This document shows positions 5,154-5,222 of a stretch of DNA of 5,222 nucleotides, piece by piece. Position 1 is the stretch's first letter. Every line of letters starts with the position of its first letter. The notes under the pieces were generated by a model. That model was not told the DNA's origin. It saw only the letters and a list, made by a program, of their open reading frames with translations, and searched no databases. The position numbers and the translations under genes are program-made. The stretch is from Dehalococcoidia bacterium (GTDB lineage: Bacteria; Chloroflexota; Dehalococcoidia; JAUYDP01), in NCBI GenBank assembly GCA_030691805.1, contig JAUYDP010000031.1, positions 1 to 5,222 on the forward strand, given 5' to 3'.

Positions 5154-5222
5154 GATTCCATCTGGACCGGATAACCGGCGTGATTAAGGAAACGGCCCCG
5201 GCTCGACCTCCACTGGCGTTTC

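Noticed and set aside
5154..5222. Terminator or new gene start after gdhA
   Set aside because: Only a tiny CCGG-ATAA-CCGG motif without a T-run is present; there is too little sequence to support a call.
1..5222. CRISPR array or defence system
   Set aside because: No regularly spaced direct repeats and no cas or other defence genes apart from the toxin-antitoxin pair are seen.

Overview
The window holds six protein or RNA genes with compact, mostly leader-controlled spacing. From left to right they are a VapBC-type toxin-antitoxin pair on the minus strand (toxin cut by the window edge), a minus-strand tRNA-Gly(CCC), a plus-strand tungstate ABC transporter operon (tupA-tupB-tupC) behind a long structured leader, an intergenic stretch with a large inverted repeat, and a glutamate dehydrogenase gene.

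The organism cannot be named from this piece. It is a bacterium: consensus-like -35/-10 boxes, strong AGGAGG ribosome sites, an encoded CCA end on the tRNA, and a lipobox on TupA. The inverted repeat at 3672-3737 has a core (GTCATTCTGAGC...GCGAAGAATCTC) that I associate with dispersed repeats of Chloroflexota/Dehalococcoidia and some other environmental bacteria. Together with the protein style this makes an anaerobic or subsurface Chloroflexota-like lineage plausible, but this is inference.

The most informative element is the leader at about 731-925. It carries a GAAA tetraloop hairpin, a textbook 11-nt tetraloop receptor (CCTAAG/TATGG), a closing helix P1 and an expression platform in which P1, an antiterminator and an intrinsic terminator are mutually exclusive. 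This matches what is known of the Moco riboswitch class. The arm said to be missing in the proposed tungsten-cofactor (Tuco) variants appears reduced here to an unpaired linker. The genes downstream are a tungstate importer, so the logic reads as cofactor feedback: enough tungsten (or molybdenum) cofactor, P1 forms, the terminator folds and tungstate uptake is shut off. TupA would capture tungstate outside the membrane, TupB would form the channel and TupC would power it, with TupB and TupC translationally coupled by a 4-base overlap.

The tRNA and tup promoters are back to back with their -35 boxes 5 bp apart. The vapBC promoter is overlapped by a perfect 9-bp-arm palindrome, expected for RHH antitoxin autoregulation. 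A 13-bp inverted repeat pairs the antitoxin ribosome site with a copy upstream of its own promoter, so only read-through RNA from the tRNA would carry the masking strand. The glutamate dehydrogenase is complete and apparently stands alone.
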